NCBI GenBank assembly: GCA_900757485.1
Contig: CAAEOA010000055.1
Location: 1 to 16,466 of the forward strand
Length of the DNA: 16,466 nt
Direction of reading: 5' to 3'
Origin: Oscillospiraceae bacterium
GTDB taxonomy: Bacteria; Bacillota; Clostridia; Oscillospirales; Ruminococcaceae
Shown here piece after piece: positions 1 through 6,959 of this stretch. The position numbers were made by a program, and so were the translations under genes. The notes beneath the pieces were generated by a model, which saw nothing but the letters and a program-made list of their open reading frames with translations, was not told where the DNA came from and ran no database searches. Numbering within the stretch: the first letter of the stretch is position 1; each line of letters begins with the position of its first letter.

Positions 1-95
1 GTAACACGCGCTCCTTCTACATATCCAAAGTTTTCAATATAGGATCCGCCGCGAAGAGTTCCCATAACGCCAATACGTATTTCTTTTGTATTCAT
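1..95 (-). CDS. Gfo/Idh/MocA-family oxidoreductase, N-terminal fragment
   Basis: Only the first 31 codons lie in the window; the gene runs off the left edge. The start is ATG at 95-93, preceded by an AGAGGA Shine-Dalgarno about 10 bases upstream. The fragment starts MNTKEIRIGVMGTLRGGSY, a basic/hydrophobic strand followed by a glycine-rich turn, as in the NAD(P)-binding Rossmann fold of Gfo/Idh/MocA dehydrogenases. Family members oxidise, reduce or epimerise sugars and inositols in the cytoplasm, which suits a carbohydrate locus. It has its own promoter-like sequence and lies 263 bp past the end of the GH gene pair, so it is probably a separate or secondary transcription unit. The family is likely; the substrate cannot be judged from 31 residues. 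Confidence 0.7.
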   Translation of the reverse strand, partial: MNTKEIRIGVMGTLRGGSYIENFGYVEGARV

Positions 96-130
96 AAAAA
101 ACAAATCCTCTTATTCAACATTTTATTAAA

Positions 131-164
131 ATTATAACATTAAAAACTTACCCAGTTGTACAAC
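131..164 (-). promoter_or_regulatory. Extended -10 promoter with palindromic operator candidate
   Basis: Read on the minus strand, TGTTATAAT (139-131) is a perfect extended -10 element (TGnTATAAT), about 36 bp upstream of the ATG of the oxidoreductase. No good TTGACA lies 17 bp upstream. That region instead holds a perfect 10-bp palindrome, GTTGTACAAC (155-164), which could be a repressor operator; TTGTA/TACAA half-sites are common among GntR- and LacI-type operators. The promoter call is reasonable; the operator is inference. Confidence 0.5.
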
Positions 165-310
165 GTAAGATTTGTAATGCCATTGAAATTCACCGGAATA
201 ACGAAAGAATTATGTACTGCACTTTTTTCCAATGTCAGTTGAGGCAATGGTAAGCATTCACAAAATAGGAGCTTACCGTCCAATGTTTTGGGGCTGTTCA
301 AATATAAATA
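140..310 (-). other. Possible decayed C-terminal coding remnant
   Basis: In the otherwise gene-free stretch 96-358, one minus-strand frame is open for 56 codons (310-143) and ends in TAA at 142-140. It has no ATG start or Shine-Dalgarno. The translation is protein-like, with a mixed hydrophobic/polar pattern ending NFNGITNLTLYNWVSF, resembling the last strands of a beta-sandwich. Just upstream, a neighbouring frame also reads plausibly (KINGIDIYI) before a stop, so one frameshift would join the two. I do not recognise the family. It could be the degraded 3' end of a third gene of the operon, or chance. Confidence 0.25.
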
Positions 311-358
311 TCAATGCCGTTTATTTTGATGGCACATGGATATCTCCCATTTCCGGAA

Positions 359-1774
359 TCACCCCTGATAAAACACATTATGTGTCTTAGACCAATATTC
401 TTTGGTATTTTGCTTTCCGGCGGCTACAAACCCGACGTTGGCCTCTTTTGCTGCTTCTAACATGGTTACATAATAGCTATCCGGTTTCCGGTACACGTCC
501 ATAGAGTTATTTTGCATCCACTGCACAGCTAACTGGATATCATTAGCTATAATTGCCTCGTGCATTTCTTTAAATTTTTTCAAGCTGATAGCGCGGTTTG
601 CGTTCGTATCTGTCAATGGATATGCAATCTCATCATCACAGTATTCACCGATAAACAGCGGTTTTTCAAATTCTTTACATCAACCCGCTAGCATTTTCAG
701 ATACTCTGACAGCGATACGGTCTGACCACCCAACGTTTGAGTACGGTTGTAAACATGAATACTGGTTCCACCCATTTCAGGAGTCAGATATTTGTGCAGC
801 ATTTCACGCATCTGCGGCATAGTATCAGCCGTCCAACTCCCGTTTTGCGCCAGATTCCACGCCGAGGCGCGATTTTGAGAATGACCGTGCAAAATCAAGC
901 GACCGTAGCCGTCCCACGCAGCCATTCGCGGGGTCAAGTCTGTGTAAAACTGTGTCAATATATCGGTAGATAAATCCGTAAGATCTGCTGCCAAATTATA
1001 CTCATTGCCGATCTCCCACCCCCAAATAGCGGGTGAATTTCGATACCGGGTCATCACCGATTCGATGTAAAAGAGCATCCTCTGATAGTTTTCGGAAGAC
1101 CGATTGATTAGCAATTGACCGGCGGTTGTGCCGTTTTCCAGATAAGGATTCATTGTCCACGCCACTGTGGCAATGATACCGATATGGTATTGTTCCGCCA
1201 GTGTCACTGCATCGTCCATAATTCGCCAATATGTTTCCCTATCATTCCAAAACAGGCTCATTCCCTCCGTACCCCATGCCGAAAACTTGGTACGTACGTA
1301 GGGAATCCGGTAGCCGGCAATATTTTTGATGCTTTGGGCCGGCCCGGCATCCAAGAGGTTGGAGTACCGAGCGGTCGCCAACTCATAGTAATTAACACCG
1401 ATACCGTAGAACTTTTCGCCATTCAGTTTAATCACACCGTTTTCCACATACAAACCGGGACGAATATTCTGTGGACGATTCCTGTCTTGTGTGGTCGAGA
1501 CATCTGCTTGACTCATAGTTGTACTTTCAGATGCAATTTGTTTCTTAGATGTTGTCATACCTTTCTTGGAAGTGGTTACTTCATCTTTTTTCTCCAAGGT
1601 GACCATAGAAGACTGCTCATTGGCATTCTTCTCCGATGTTATTGCTGATTTCGCCCACGAAGTCGACTCGTTAGATGATGCTTTTATCGTTTCAGACGCA
1701 CAGGATGCCAGCGTTAGCAGCAATAACGCCAAAACTAATGATGATATCAAATTTTGTTGATGTGCAGATACCAT
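359..1774 (-). pseudogene. GH5-like lipoprotein paralog interrupted by in-frame TGA
   Basis: A paralog of the intact GH gene just upstream, broken by one TGA at 682-680 (codon 365). The frame is otherwise uninterrupted for 471 codons, close to the 486 of its neighbour. The first part has a lipoprotein signal (LASC, Cys25), a Ser/Thr/Lys linker, and a GH-A clan barrel with acid/base Glu258 in GWEIGNEYN and an IHVY motif (339-342). After the TGA the same frame gives the nucleophile motif FIGEYCDD (Glu377, bases 646-644), the conserved Trp in QWMQNN, and the tail YWSKTHNVFYQG shared with the neighbour. Translation stopping at TGA would lack the nucleophile and be inactive as a retaining glycosidase. 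A CGA or TGG codon is one transition away. The 21 bp at 377-397 recur exactly at 1800-1820. Start ATG 1774 follows AAGGA that overlaps the upstream stop codon. Recent nonsense mutation and sequencing error are both possible. Confidence 0.8.
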
Positions 1775-1781
1775 TCAGCAA

Positions 1782-3242
1782 TCATCCTTGATAAAATATA
1801 TTATGTGTCTTAGACCAATAGGTTCCGACCTTTTGCTTTCCGGATTTTACCATGTCGGCATTAGCTTGCTTGGCATATTTGAGCATTCCCTGCACATAAG
1901 TGGACGGATTACGATAGACATCTTTGTCGTTATTTTGTGCCCAAATAAAAGATAGTTGCACATCATTTTCTATGATTGCATTATGCAGTTGTTTAAACCG
2001 ATTCAGTGCCTGTGCTTCGACCTCACTGGTCCACGCAGCACCGGTGATTCCATTGACTGTATCATCACAATATTCACCGATGTACAACGGTTTGCCCATA
2101 CTCTTACAAATCTTGACCATCTCAGACAGATATTCGGAAAGAGTAATTGTTTTACCTCCGAATATCTGAGTGACATTGTATACATGAATACTGCTCATCC
2201 CCATCTCGGGAGTATCATACATTTTCATCATTTCCGCTGTCTGCTCCGCTGTATCGTTTCCCCAATTATTATTATGGTACAAATTCCACGCAGCATGACG
2301 ATTTTGAGAATTACCGGTGGTAATGATGCGACCATAACCGTCCCATTTGGCAATCCGAGGCGTAATATCCTTATAGAAATCTGCAAGAAGTGCAGCAGTA
2401 AGCTCATAGTTCGTACCTTGAACCTTATCCAGATCCACTGCAAGGTTAAACTCATTGCCAACTTCCCAACCCCAGATAGCCGGAGAATTGCGGTAACGAG
2501 TAACAACCGCTTCCATATAGGTAAGCATTTTCTTGTAACCTTCAGAGTTCTTATTTTTGAGGAAATGCCCGTTTGTTTCGCCTTGAGTCATATACGGGTT
2601 AGTTGTCCATGCCAGTGTGCCGATAATGCCGATCTCATATTGCTCACACAGACGTACCGCCTGATCCATAACAACCCAATACGTTTCTCTGTCATTCCAA
2701 AAGAGGCTCATCCCCTCACTGCCCCATGCAGAAAGCCGTACCCGAATCATCGGGATGCCATAGCTTTTCACCGTTTTGACGCCCTTTTCAAAGGTCGGCG
2801 CCAGCGGATCGTAGAATTGGCGGGTGGCGAGATCATAGTAATTGGTACCAATGCCATAAAACTTTTCACCATTCAACTTTATCACGCCGTTCTCTAAATA
2901 CAGTCCCGGACGAATACTTTGTTTGCGATTGATGTCCAATGTATTGGAAGACGTTACTGCTTTATTGGAAGATATTACTTCTGCTTTAGAGGGCGTTGAC
3001 GCCTTCTTAGAGGATGTCACCGCCCTTTTAGAAGACGTTACTTCTGCGGCATTTGATGCTGCAGATACCGTAGATTGATTATCCATGCTTATAGTGTCAT
3101 CACTTTCCGATACTATTACCGATTCTGCCGATGAAGACAGTGCATTTGATGATGTATTAGTCGTTTTAGAGCTGCAAGCAGTCAACAGCATTAACACTGC
3201 TGAAAATACCCATAAAGAGCGCTTAAAAGTATAGCATTTCAT
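1782..3242 (-). CDS. GH5-like (clan GH-A) lipoprotein glycoside hydrolase
   Basis: Predicted surface lipoprotein that hydrolyses beta-linked polysaccharide or oligosaccharide outside the cell. Residues 1-23 form a lipoprotein signal with lipobox LTAC (Cys23). Residues 24-105 are a Ser/Thr/Lys-rich linker with a seven-residue repeat. The catalytic region starts at RPGLYLENGVIKLNG (111-125). GH5-type landmarks run in order: MIRVR (165-169), acid/base Glu264 in WGWEVGNEFN, SIHVY (351-355), nucleophile Glu390 in YIGEYCDD, and Trp434 in FIWAQNND. This order fits the retaining cellulase/mannanase superfamily. The usual GH5 His before the acid/base is not obvious, so it may be a divergent subfamily or another GH-A family. 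It sits 100 bp after a solute-binding protein gene, behind a hairpin, and 7 bp before its broken paralog. ATG 3242 is preceded by AGAAAGG about 12 bases upstream. Substrate unknown. Confidence 0.82.
   Translation of the reverse strand: MKCYTFKRSLWVFSAVLMLLTACSSKTTNTSSNALSSSAESVIVSESDDTISMDNQSTVSAASNAAEVTSSKRAVTSSKKASTPSKAEVISSNKAVTSSNTLDINRKQSIRPGLYLENGVIKLNGEKFYGIGTNYYDLATRQFYDPLAPTFEKGVKTVKSYGIPMIRVRLSAWGSEGMSLFWNDRETYWVVMDQAVRLCEQYEIGIIGTLAWTTNPYMTQGETNGHFLKNKNSEGYKKMLTYMEAVVTRYRNSPAIWGWEVGNEFNLAVDLDKVQGTNYELTAALLADFYKDITPRIAKWDGYGRIITTGNSQNRHAAWNLYHNNNWGNDTAEQTAEMMKMYDTPEMGMSSIHVYNVTQIFGGKTITLSEYLSEMVKICKSMGKPLYIGEYCDDTVNGITGAAWTSEVEAQALNRFKQLHNAIIENDVQLSFIWAQNNDKDVYRNPSTYVQGMLKYAKQANADMVKSGKQKVGTYWSKTHNIFYQG
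2943..3047 (-). repeat. Five-unit 21-bp coding repeat in GH lipoprotein linker
   Basis: Residues 66-100 of the GH lipoprotein are five imperfect seven-residue units: AEVTSSK, RAVTSSK, KASTPSK, AEVISSN, KAVTSSN. At DNA level these are 21-bp units. They probably form a flexible, positively charged spacer between the lipid-anchored Cys23 and the barrel. The interrupted paralog has two to three weaker units (EVTTSKKGMTTSKK), so repeat number differs between copies. Confidence 0.75.
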
Positions 3243-3274
3243 TCTCGAATCATACCTTTCTCATAGAGTAGAAA

Positions 3275-3321
3275 CGGACCAAGTCAAATTCCTCGCATAT
3301 ATAAGGAACTGACTCGGTCCG
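3275..3321 (-). terminator. Strong intercistronic hairpin after the solute-binding protein gene
   Basis: The arms at 3275-3293 and 3303-3321 are inverted repeats of about 18-19 bp, with one bulge and a few G-U pairs, and a 9-base A/U-rich loop. On the minus-strand transcript the stem starts CGGACCGAGUCA. It lies 21 bp past the stop of the binding-protein gene and is followed only by UUUCUACUC, a short U run. It is therefore more likely a partial terminator or a 3'-end stabiliser than a full stop, keeping binding-protein mRNA in excess of the downstream GH mRNA. The structure is visible; the role is inferred from similar intergenic hairpins in sugar ABC operons. Confidence 0.7.
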
Positions 3322-3342
3322 ACAGCATTTAGAACTTAGGAA

Positions 3343-4818
3343 TTATTCTTCCAGTTTAGCCTCGTAGATCTTCTTGATCTCATAATCCACTGCAGGAGCA
3401 ACGGATTGTGCCACCGTCGACCACGGCTCACTGGTACCGGCGCGGTTCCAAATCTCGCCCCAGTAGTTGTGAACGTTGAACGCTGCCCAGTAAATCGGTA
3501 TCCCGCTCATCTCTTTTTGCAGTTGCTGGTAAGTTGCTTCCAACTTCTCATTCCAGATACCTTTGTCATAACGATCTTTTAGATCGGCGGCTCCAAAAGC
3601 CGGGTCAGTACTTGCCCAACGGATAGCATTGATGACTGCCATACCGCCATCCGGATTCTTACAACCGTCAGGGATCGCCCAGCCACCTCCCTGTGCGGTA
3701 GAATAATATTTCTTAACGGAAGGATCGCGGGGCATAGGCGCAAAACCGAAGGAGTTATTCTTAATCATCTTATAATAACCGGAAGTATACCACCAGAATC
3801 CGGACGCCATTGCCACTTTGCCTGTGCCAAACGCCTCACGCCCCGACATAGAACCGTTATATAAGGTACCGCTTTTGACTAGCTTGTCATGGAAACTCAT
3901 ATAGCGAGCTACTTCAGTGCTCAACATATTATTGACTGCCTGACCTTTGCTGTTCATGGTAATGAAGTGCGTACCGGTCGTATACAGCAAGATTTCAGCC
4001 TCACACAAAGCAAAACCATACTGGGTAGGTGTACCCGTGTTTTTTGGATCCAATGTCAGTTCCTTGGCATACTCGAGAAGCTTATCCCAAGTCCATTGAT
4101 CTTTCTTATAAAGATCAATAGGATATTCTAGACCGGCCTCATCTAACATGTCCGTATTATAGTAGATGAATCCGTCGATACTTCGGTTGGTGCCGACAAT
4201 GTACTGATGATTTTTCCATTTTAGTTGTTCGTTATAGGCTTTCAAAGATGCATCGTTCCACAGTTTATGATTCCAATTTATCTTCCCATCCAATGGTTGA
4301 TAATAACCGGCATTGTAGACGGCAGGTTGAATGCCTGAAGACACCACATCAGGCGCTTTATTAGCCAAGCGATAGCTGACCAGCTTGGTCAGACCGTCCG
4401 AGAGTGCCACTACTTCTACATCCAAATTAATTCCATAGGCCTCTTTTGCGTACGCTTTATACTTTTCGTGGCTTGCATTCGTTGTCAGCATCCGTACGGA
4501 TTTATTGCTCAACTTCATTTGGGGCACATAGGTCTCCTTGTTGTTATCCGCAGCTATCGATTGTACTGCAGCAGTGCCTTTCTTACTTGTTGTGGAAGTA
4601 CTGGTAGTATTCTTGCTGGTGTTTGTGCTAGCAGTATCACCAGTACTTGTGTTAACATCAATACTCTCGGAACCCGAATCAGCACTGTTGCTATCGAGAT
4701 CAATGTCAGATACTTTGCTTGTATCGGCATTACTCGAGGTGTTCTTTTGTTTGCTGCATGCCACCATGCTAAAAAGCATGACAACAGTCAGCAGTAACGC
4801 AAACCATTTTTTAATCAT
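3343..4818 (-). CDS. Carbohydrate ABC transporter solute-binding lipoprotein
   Basis: Predicted extracytoplasmic lipoprotein of 491 residues that captures an oligosaccharide and delivers it to a permease pair, most likely the one at 6956-8813. The signal sequence ends in SMVAC (Cys21). Residues 22-95 are a low-complexity Ser/Thr/Asn/Asp linker. The binding domain begins near VRMLTTNASHEKYKAY and follows family-1 binding-protein layout: LVSYRLANKAPDVV (substrate-lobe helix and PD turn), the hinge strand near GFIYYNTDMLDEAGL, WTWDKLLEYAKEL, and the Trp/Tyr-rich GFWWYTSGYYKM, which could stack on sugar rings. ATG 4818 follows AAAAGGAGAGCAACT, a near-consensus site, and the stop of the upstream anchored-protein gene is only 15 bp away. 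A strong hairpin follows. Placement after the permeases, rather than before them, is a little unusual. Ligand unknown. Confidence 0.88.
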   Translation of the reverse strand: MIKKWFALLLTVVMLFSMVACSKQKNTSSNADTSKVSDIDLDSNSADSGSESIDVNTSTGDTASTNTSKNTTSTSTTSKKGTAAVQSIAADNNKETYVPQMKLSNKSVRMLTTNASHEKYKAYAKEAYGINLDVEVVALSDGLTKLVSYRLANKAPDVVSSGIQPAVYNAGYYQPLDGKINWNHKLWNDASLKAYNEQLKWKNHQYIVGTNRSIDGFIYYNTDMLDEAGLEYPIDLYKKDQWTWDKLLEYAKELTLDPKNTGTPTQYGFALCEAEILLYTTGTHFITMNSKGQAVNNMLSTEVARYMSFHDKLVKSGTLYNGSMSGREAFGTGKVAMASGFWWYTSGYYKMIKNNSFGFAPMPRDPSVKKYYSTAQGGGWAIPDGCKNPDGGMAVINAIRWASTDPAFGAADLKDRYDKGIWNEKLEATYQQLQKEMSGIPIYWAAFNVHNYWGEIWNRAGTSEPWSTVAQSVAPAVDYEIKKIYEAKLEE

Positions 4819-4833
4819 AGTTGCTCTCCTTTT

Positions 4834-6849
4834 CTAAAATCGGCTTACTTTTCTTTTACGGAAAGAGTACATCACACTGCCAGCAGCAGCCAGCAGCAAC
4901 GCAACAGGAATCGCAAACATCACACCTGTATCTGGGGACTCATTTTTGCTATCATCATTTTCAGAGTCGGAAGTATCTGGATCTGAAGTATCGGGATCGG
5001 AAACATCTGGATCTGAAGTATCTGGATCAACGGGTTCTGCGTTAGAATCCCGAGTAGCCAGTTTGAAATCAGAAATCCACGCCGTTCCCTCAAAATGTCC
5101 CACCTCTACTCCCAAACGTACATATCTGGCGGTGTCACCAGGAACGGTAAAGTCAACAAAAACATTCGTCCAATCTTCGGTAGTGTAAATGAAGTCTACG
5201 TGGGTGGCATTAATATACTTATTGACGTAATCGGTGCCTGCCTCTTCTCCTATGGCATTCAGTTCCGAGTCTTTGGCACCGATATCATTATCATATACCT
5301 TGACTCCCAACGACAGCACGTTACCCATAAACTCGTCGGTCTTAATCTGTGCAGAGAAGCGATAATTACCAGGCTCCAGTTTCATATAGGTATAGCGATT
5401 CATATTGCCGCCCAACAGCAAGGAGGTAATCTTTTGCGCAGCCTTACCATCGACGCCTTCATCCTCCACAACCATACCGTTGTCACCCCAGCCATACCAA
5501 AAACCACCGTTGATCAGATCGTCCACTGTAGTACCCGAGCCATTATCACGCCAGTTCACAGTATTAACAATGCGTACGGGAAGAAGATTTCCTTCTTCAC
5601 ATTCAGTTCCATCCGATATAGCCGGCTTGTCGGAATCTTTTACGGAGAAATCTGAAAACCAAATCTTACCCCAGGTGTGCTGCGCACTAGCTTTCAGCAT
5701 AACCACAGATTCCTCTTTCAGTGTGAAGCTGTTGGTATACTGTGTCCAATCTGCAGTGGAGAACACATTATCCGTGTTTTGAGCATAGAACACATTCATC
5801 GGGTAACTTACTTTTGGCATTCCCAGTTTGCTGCTCTCCGCCGCTTTGTTCAACATATCCACATCGTAAATATCTATATTCAATGAAGTAGTAGAAGATT
5901 GATAATTTTCGGTCTTGATCCAGCAAGAATAATCATAAGTGCCTGCCGGCAAACGCAACCATGTCCAAGCGTGGGCATTAGCACCGATGGAATCGGTCTT
6001 GATGCAAGTGAAGGAAGGCTTGCCATTATGCCCCACCATCTCATCTATCGACAGTTGATCCCCCCAGCCGTACCACACATCGGCATCGATCAATTCTTGC
6101 ACAGTCTCCTCTTGGAGAGTACTGTTGTGCACAAACTTCACAAGATTGACCTGTCCTGCTGTCATTCGATTGTCCGAATCATCTTCTGCAGGAGGATCAT
6201 CCTCTTCCGTAACCGCTTTCACAGCGAAGTCAGATGCCCAAATTGTTCCCCAACTATATACCGAATCGAAGCTCACCCGTACGACTGCTTCTGTTTCCAG
6301 TGTAAACTCGGTGCTATATAGTGTCCAATCATTGGTGTCAAATTCATTATTGCCATTCTGATTATAGAAAACATTATTAGTTACTGTAGATTTAGGCGGA
6401 TTATTGGTGCCAAGATCATTGAGTTCCGCCGTTTTGTCCAACACATCTACGTCGTAAATATCTACATTCAATGAAGTAGTAGCAGACTGATAATTTTCGG
6501 TTTTAATCCACGCCGAGTAAACATACTTGCCAGCGGGTAACTTTAAAAAAGCATAATCATGTGCATTGGCACCAATGGCAGCAGCAGACACCTTCATTGA
6601 GGGCTTTCCGTTATGTCCCACCGCTGTGTCACTCTGTCGGTCGCCCCAGCCGTACCACTGATTGTTATCAATCAGATCCTGCACCGTGTAGCCGCTGCCA
6701 TTATCAATACGGCTGGTTAGGTTGACATAACCTACATTGAGTAGATTATCGTTTTCCGCATGAGATACCATCATTGCAACAGATAATAGGGAAGTTAACA
6801 TCGTTAAAACAAATACTAAAGATAAAAGTCTTAAACACCTTTTTTTCAT
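4834..6849 (-). CDS. Surface-anchored protein with three putative carbohydrate-binding modules
   Basis: Predicted secreted 671-residue protein with no catalytic domain that I can see. Residues 1-31 are a signal peptide. Three homologous modules follow at about 36-213, 231-405 and 419-602, each with a WYGWGD block (65-70, 259-264, 451-456), then a beta-rich stretch such as LPAGKYVYSAWIKTENYQ, and an ending W.IW.SDF. The latter strand pattern resembles CBM4/9/22-type beta-sandwich modules; exact family not recognised. Residues 608-628 are an Asp-rich DPDTS repeat linker. The C-terminus has SPDTG (638-642), a hydrophobic segment and RKRK, a sortase-type or membrane anchor that departs from LPXTG. 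It probably gathers polysaccharide at the surface for the neighbouring binding protein and GH enzymes. ATG 6849 follows AGGAGG at 8 bases; a promoter candidate lies about 80 bp upstream. Confidence 0.78.
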   Translation of the reverse strand: MKKRCLRLLSLVFVLTMLTSLLSVAMMVSHAENDNLLNVGYVNLTSRIDNGSGYTVQDLIDNNQWYGWGDRQSDTAVGHNGKPSMKVSAAAIGANAHDYAFLKLPAGKYVYSAWIKTENYQSATTSLNVDIYDVDVLDKTAELNDLGTNNPPKSTVTNNVFYNQNGNNEFDTNDWTLYSTEFTLETEAVVRVSFDSVYSWGTIWASDFAVKAVTEEDDPPAEDDSDNRMTAGQVNLVKFVHNSTLQEETVQELIDADVWYGWGDQLSIDEMVGHNGKPSFTCIKTDSIGANAHAWTWLRLPAGTYDYSCWIKTENYQSSTTSLNIDIYDVDMLNKAAESSKLGMPKVSYPMNVFYAQNTDNVFSTADWTQYTNSFTLKEESVVMLKASAQHTWGKIWFSDFSVKDSDKPAISDGTECEEGNLLPVRIVNTVNWRDNGSGTTVDDLINGGFWYGWGDNGMVVEDEGVDGKAAQKITSLLLGGNMNRYTYMKLEPGNYRFSAQIKTDEFMGNVLSLGVKVYDNDIGAKDSELNAIGEEAGTDYVNKYINATHVDFIYTTEDWTNVFVDFTVPGDTARYVRLGVEVGHFEGTAWISDFKLATRDSNAEPVDPDTSDPDVSDPDTSDPDTSDSENDDSKNESPDTGVMFAIPVALLLAAAGSVMYSFRKRKVSRF
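4966..5028 (-). repeat. Asp-rich DPDTS tandem repeat linker
   Basis: Residues 608-628 of the anchored protein repeat DPDTS/DPDVS four times, coded by near-identical 15-18 bp units. It is an acidic, extended spacer between the binding modules and the anchor. Calcium binding is possible but not shown. Confidence 0.7.
5044..6744 (-). repeat. Three tandem copies of a ~180-residue module
   Basis: Module 1 covers 6744-6211, module 2 covers 6159-5635 and module 3 covers 5595-5044. Modules 1 and 2 are close: both contain GHNGKPS, IGANAH, LPAG.Y.YS, WIKTENYQS, TTSLN, DIYDVD and NVFY. Module 3 is more diverged but keeps WYGWGD, the paired-strand region, VYDND and WISDF. Acidic linkers separate them. 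This points to internal duplication, with module 3 splitting first and modules 1 and 2 duplicating later. Confidence 0.8.
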
Positions 6850-6920
6850 GTTCCTTTCCTCCTAATTGTTTTTTGGTAATAGAATACAGCCGATCTATAC
6901 GACTTTTTTGAAATTACAGC

Positions 6921-6928
6921 ACCTCCCT
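6921..6928 (-). promoter_or_regulatory. Orphan Shine-Dalgarno (AGGGAGGT) in leader
   Basis: A consensus-strength ribosome site on the minus strand about 70 bp upstream of the anchored-protein start, with no ATG, GTG or TTG at usable spacing after it. The frame beginning ATT at that spacing is open for about 22 codons, and its TGA overlaps the ATG of the anchored-protein gene. It may be a leader peptide using a rare start, or a relic of an earlier gene start. Confidence 0.35.
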
Positions 6929-6930
6929 TG

Positions 6931-6959
6931 TTTATATCTTTTGCGTGTTTCACCATCAA
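6931..6959 (-). promoter_or_regulatory. Internal sigma-A-like promoter before anchored protein
   Basis: Minus-strand TTGATG (6959-6954), exactly 17 bp, then TATAAA (6936-6931): four and five matches to the consensus hexamers with ideal spacing. The -35 overlaps the stop codon of the permease gene. It would start transcripts around 6920-6925 and could drive the anchored protein, the binding protein and the GH genes independently of the upstream operon. Confidence 0.5.

Noticed and set aside
249..277. Inverted repeat ggtaagc/gcttacc as operon terminator
   Set aside because: The stem is only 7 bp with a 15-base loop and no U run follows on the minus strand. Too weak to call.
373..385. Palindrome ACACATTATGTGT
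   Set aside because: It lies inside coding sequence, has 5-bp arms, and the intact paralog does not keep the left arm.
680..682. TGA as selenocysteine or reassigned codon
   Set aside because: No convincing SECIS-like hairpin follows (only about 4 bp, ACCG with CGGU). Other genes here end at TGA in the normal position, including tightly packed operon junctions, so TGA is a stop in this organism.
1956..2897. Long plus-strand open frame of 313 codons opposite the GH gene
   Set aside because: It starts at a TTG without a ribosome site, has no recognisable domain, and lies wholly antisense to a gene with clear catalytic motifs. It is a shadow frame.
5095..5655. Plus-strand open frame of 186 codons opposite the anchored protein
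   Set aside because: Antisense to repeat modules with clear conservation; no ribosome site or domain.
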